The position numbers were made by a program, and so were the translations under genes. Of a stretch of 64,000 nucleotides of DNA, positions 63,911 to 64,000 are shown one piece after another. The notes under the pieces were generated by a model that was given only the letters and a program-made list of their open reading frames with translations, had not been told where the DNA came from and searched no databases. Each line of letters opens with the position of its first letter. The first letter of the stretch is position 1. Source of the stretch: Streptomyces zhihengii. Lineage in GTDB: Bacteria > Actinomycetota > Actinomycetes > Streptomycetales > Streptomycetaceae. The stretch covers positions 1 to 64,000 of the forward strand of contig NZ_JAFEJA010000004.1 of assembly GCF_016919245.1 (NCBI RefSeq). Direction: 5' to 3'.

Positions 63911-64000
63911 GTGAAGATCGTGACGCAGGTCAAGCTCACGCCGTCGCCCGAGGTGGCCGCCGTGCTTGAGTCGACCCTGCACACGGTTAACGAGCACGCC
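63911..64000 (+). CDS. tnpB: TnpB (IS605 OrfB-type RNA-guided nuclease), partial at window end
   Basis: From GTG 63911 the frame reads VKIVTQVKLTPSPEVAA and VLESTLHTVNEHA, the conserved N-terminus of IS605 TnpB. Divergent from tnpA, as in IS605. The nuclease domain is outside the window. TnpB proteins are omega-RNA-guided nucleases related to Cas12. Confidence 0.75.
   Translation, partial: MKIVTQVKLTPSPEVAAVLESTLHTVNEHA

Noticed and set aside
1..64000. tRNA, rRNA or riboswitch genes
   Set aside because: I saw no cloverleaf or conserved RNA motif on either strand; a covariance-model scan would be needed to exclude them.

Overview
The window looks like the end of a linear actinobacterial replicon, almost certainly Streptomyces: base composition is very GC-rich, codons end in G or C, and GTG starts are frequent. 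Bases 1-96 are four consecutive perfect palindromes, each centred on AA, and the first begins at base 1. This is the layout of a Streptomyces telomere, although the palindromes are not the archetypal CCCGCGGAGCGGG series. A telomere-linked helicase gene faces inward directly after it, and the end-replication pair tap-tpg (terminal-protein recruiter and terminal protein) lies at 27.0-29.7 kb. The sequence alone does not say whether this is a chromosome arm or a large linear plasmid.

Layout. 0-3 kb: telomere and terminal helicase. 3-11.2 kb: an amidohydrolase, then genes with defence-like architecture: an AlbA_2 (Schlafen-type) protein, a divergent protein with a HEPN-like R-x4-H motif, and a complete Gabija system (gajA-gajB, ATGA overlap). 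11.5-18.2 kb: regulators, including a sigma-like/HTH operon, a SUKH protein, and a frameshifted XRE-NTPase-Sel1 protein with seven 32-residue repeats. 18.2-22 kb: a mobilisation block (MobF/TrwC relaxase, frameshifted small gene, DUF4913 protein, small HTH protein). 22.8-26.5 kb: a PEP mutase/isocitrate lyase family enzyme, an XRE-DUF5753/DUF6879 regulatory cassette and small conserved proteins. 26.4-31.6 kb: the end-replication locus, in genome order a small gene, tpg, tap, and a protein whose N-terminus resembles the C-terminal (tau) domain of DnaX. 31.9-34.8 kb: fragments of several IS families, a frameshifted gene and a STAS-like gene. 34.8-45.8 kb: a polymorphic-toxin locus (LamG protein, Rhs protein ending in a barnase-like RNase, and barstar immunity protein). 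46-54.5 kb: decayed and small genes, an ECF sigma remnant, a PASTA lipoprotein, and a serine recombinase fused back-to-back with a NACHT remnant. 54.9-60.1 kb: a secreted FG-GAP repeat protein, an SDR oxidoreductase and a TetR regulator. 60.2-64 kb: an HTH/deoxyribosyltransferase-like/TPR protein, a SUKH-like protein and an IS200/IS605 element running off the window.

How the parts fit. The telomere, terminal helicase, Tpg, Tap and perhaps the tau-like protein would together maintain the linear end. The relaxase block suggests the replicon can be mobilised. The rest is typical accessory-arm cargo: phage defence, interbacterial competition and their regulators. Decay is pronounced. At least six genes need a one- or two-base correction to restore a family-like protein, so either this arm is under relaxed selection or the assembly carries uncorrected indels.
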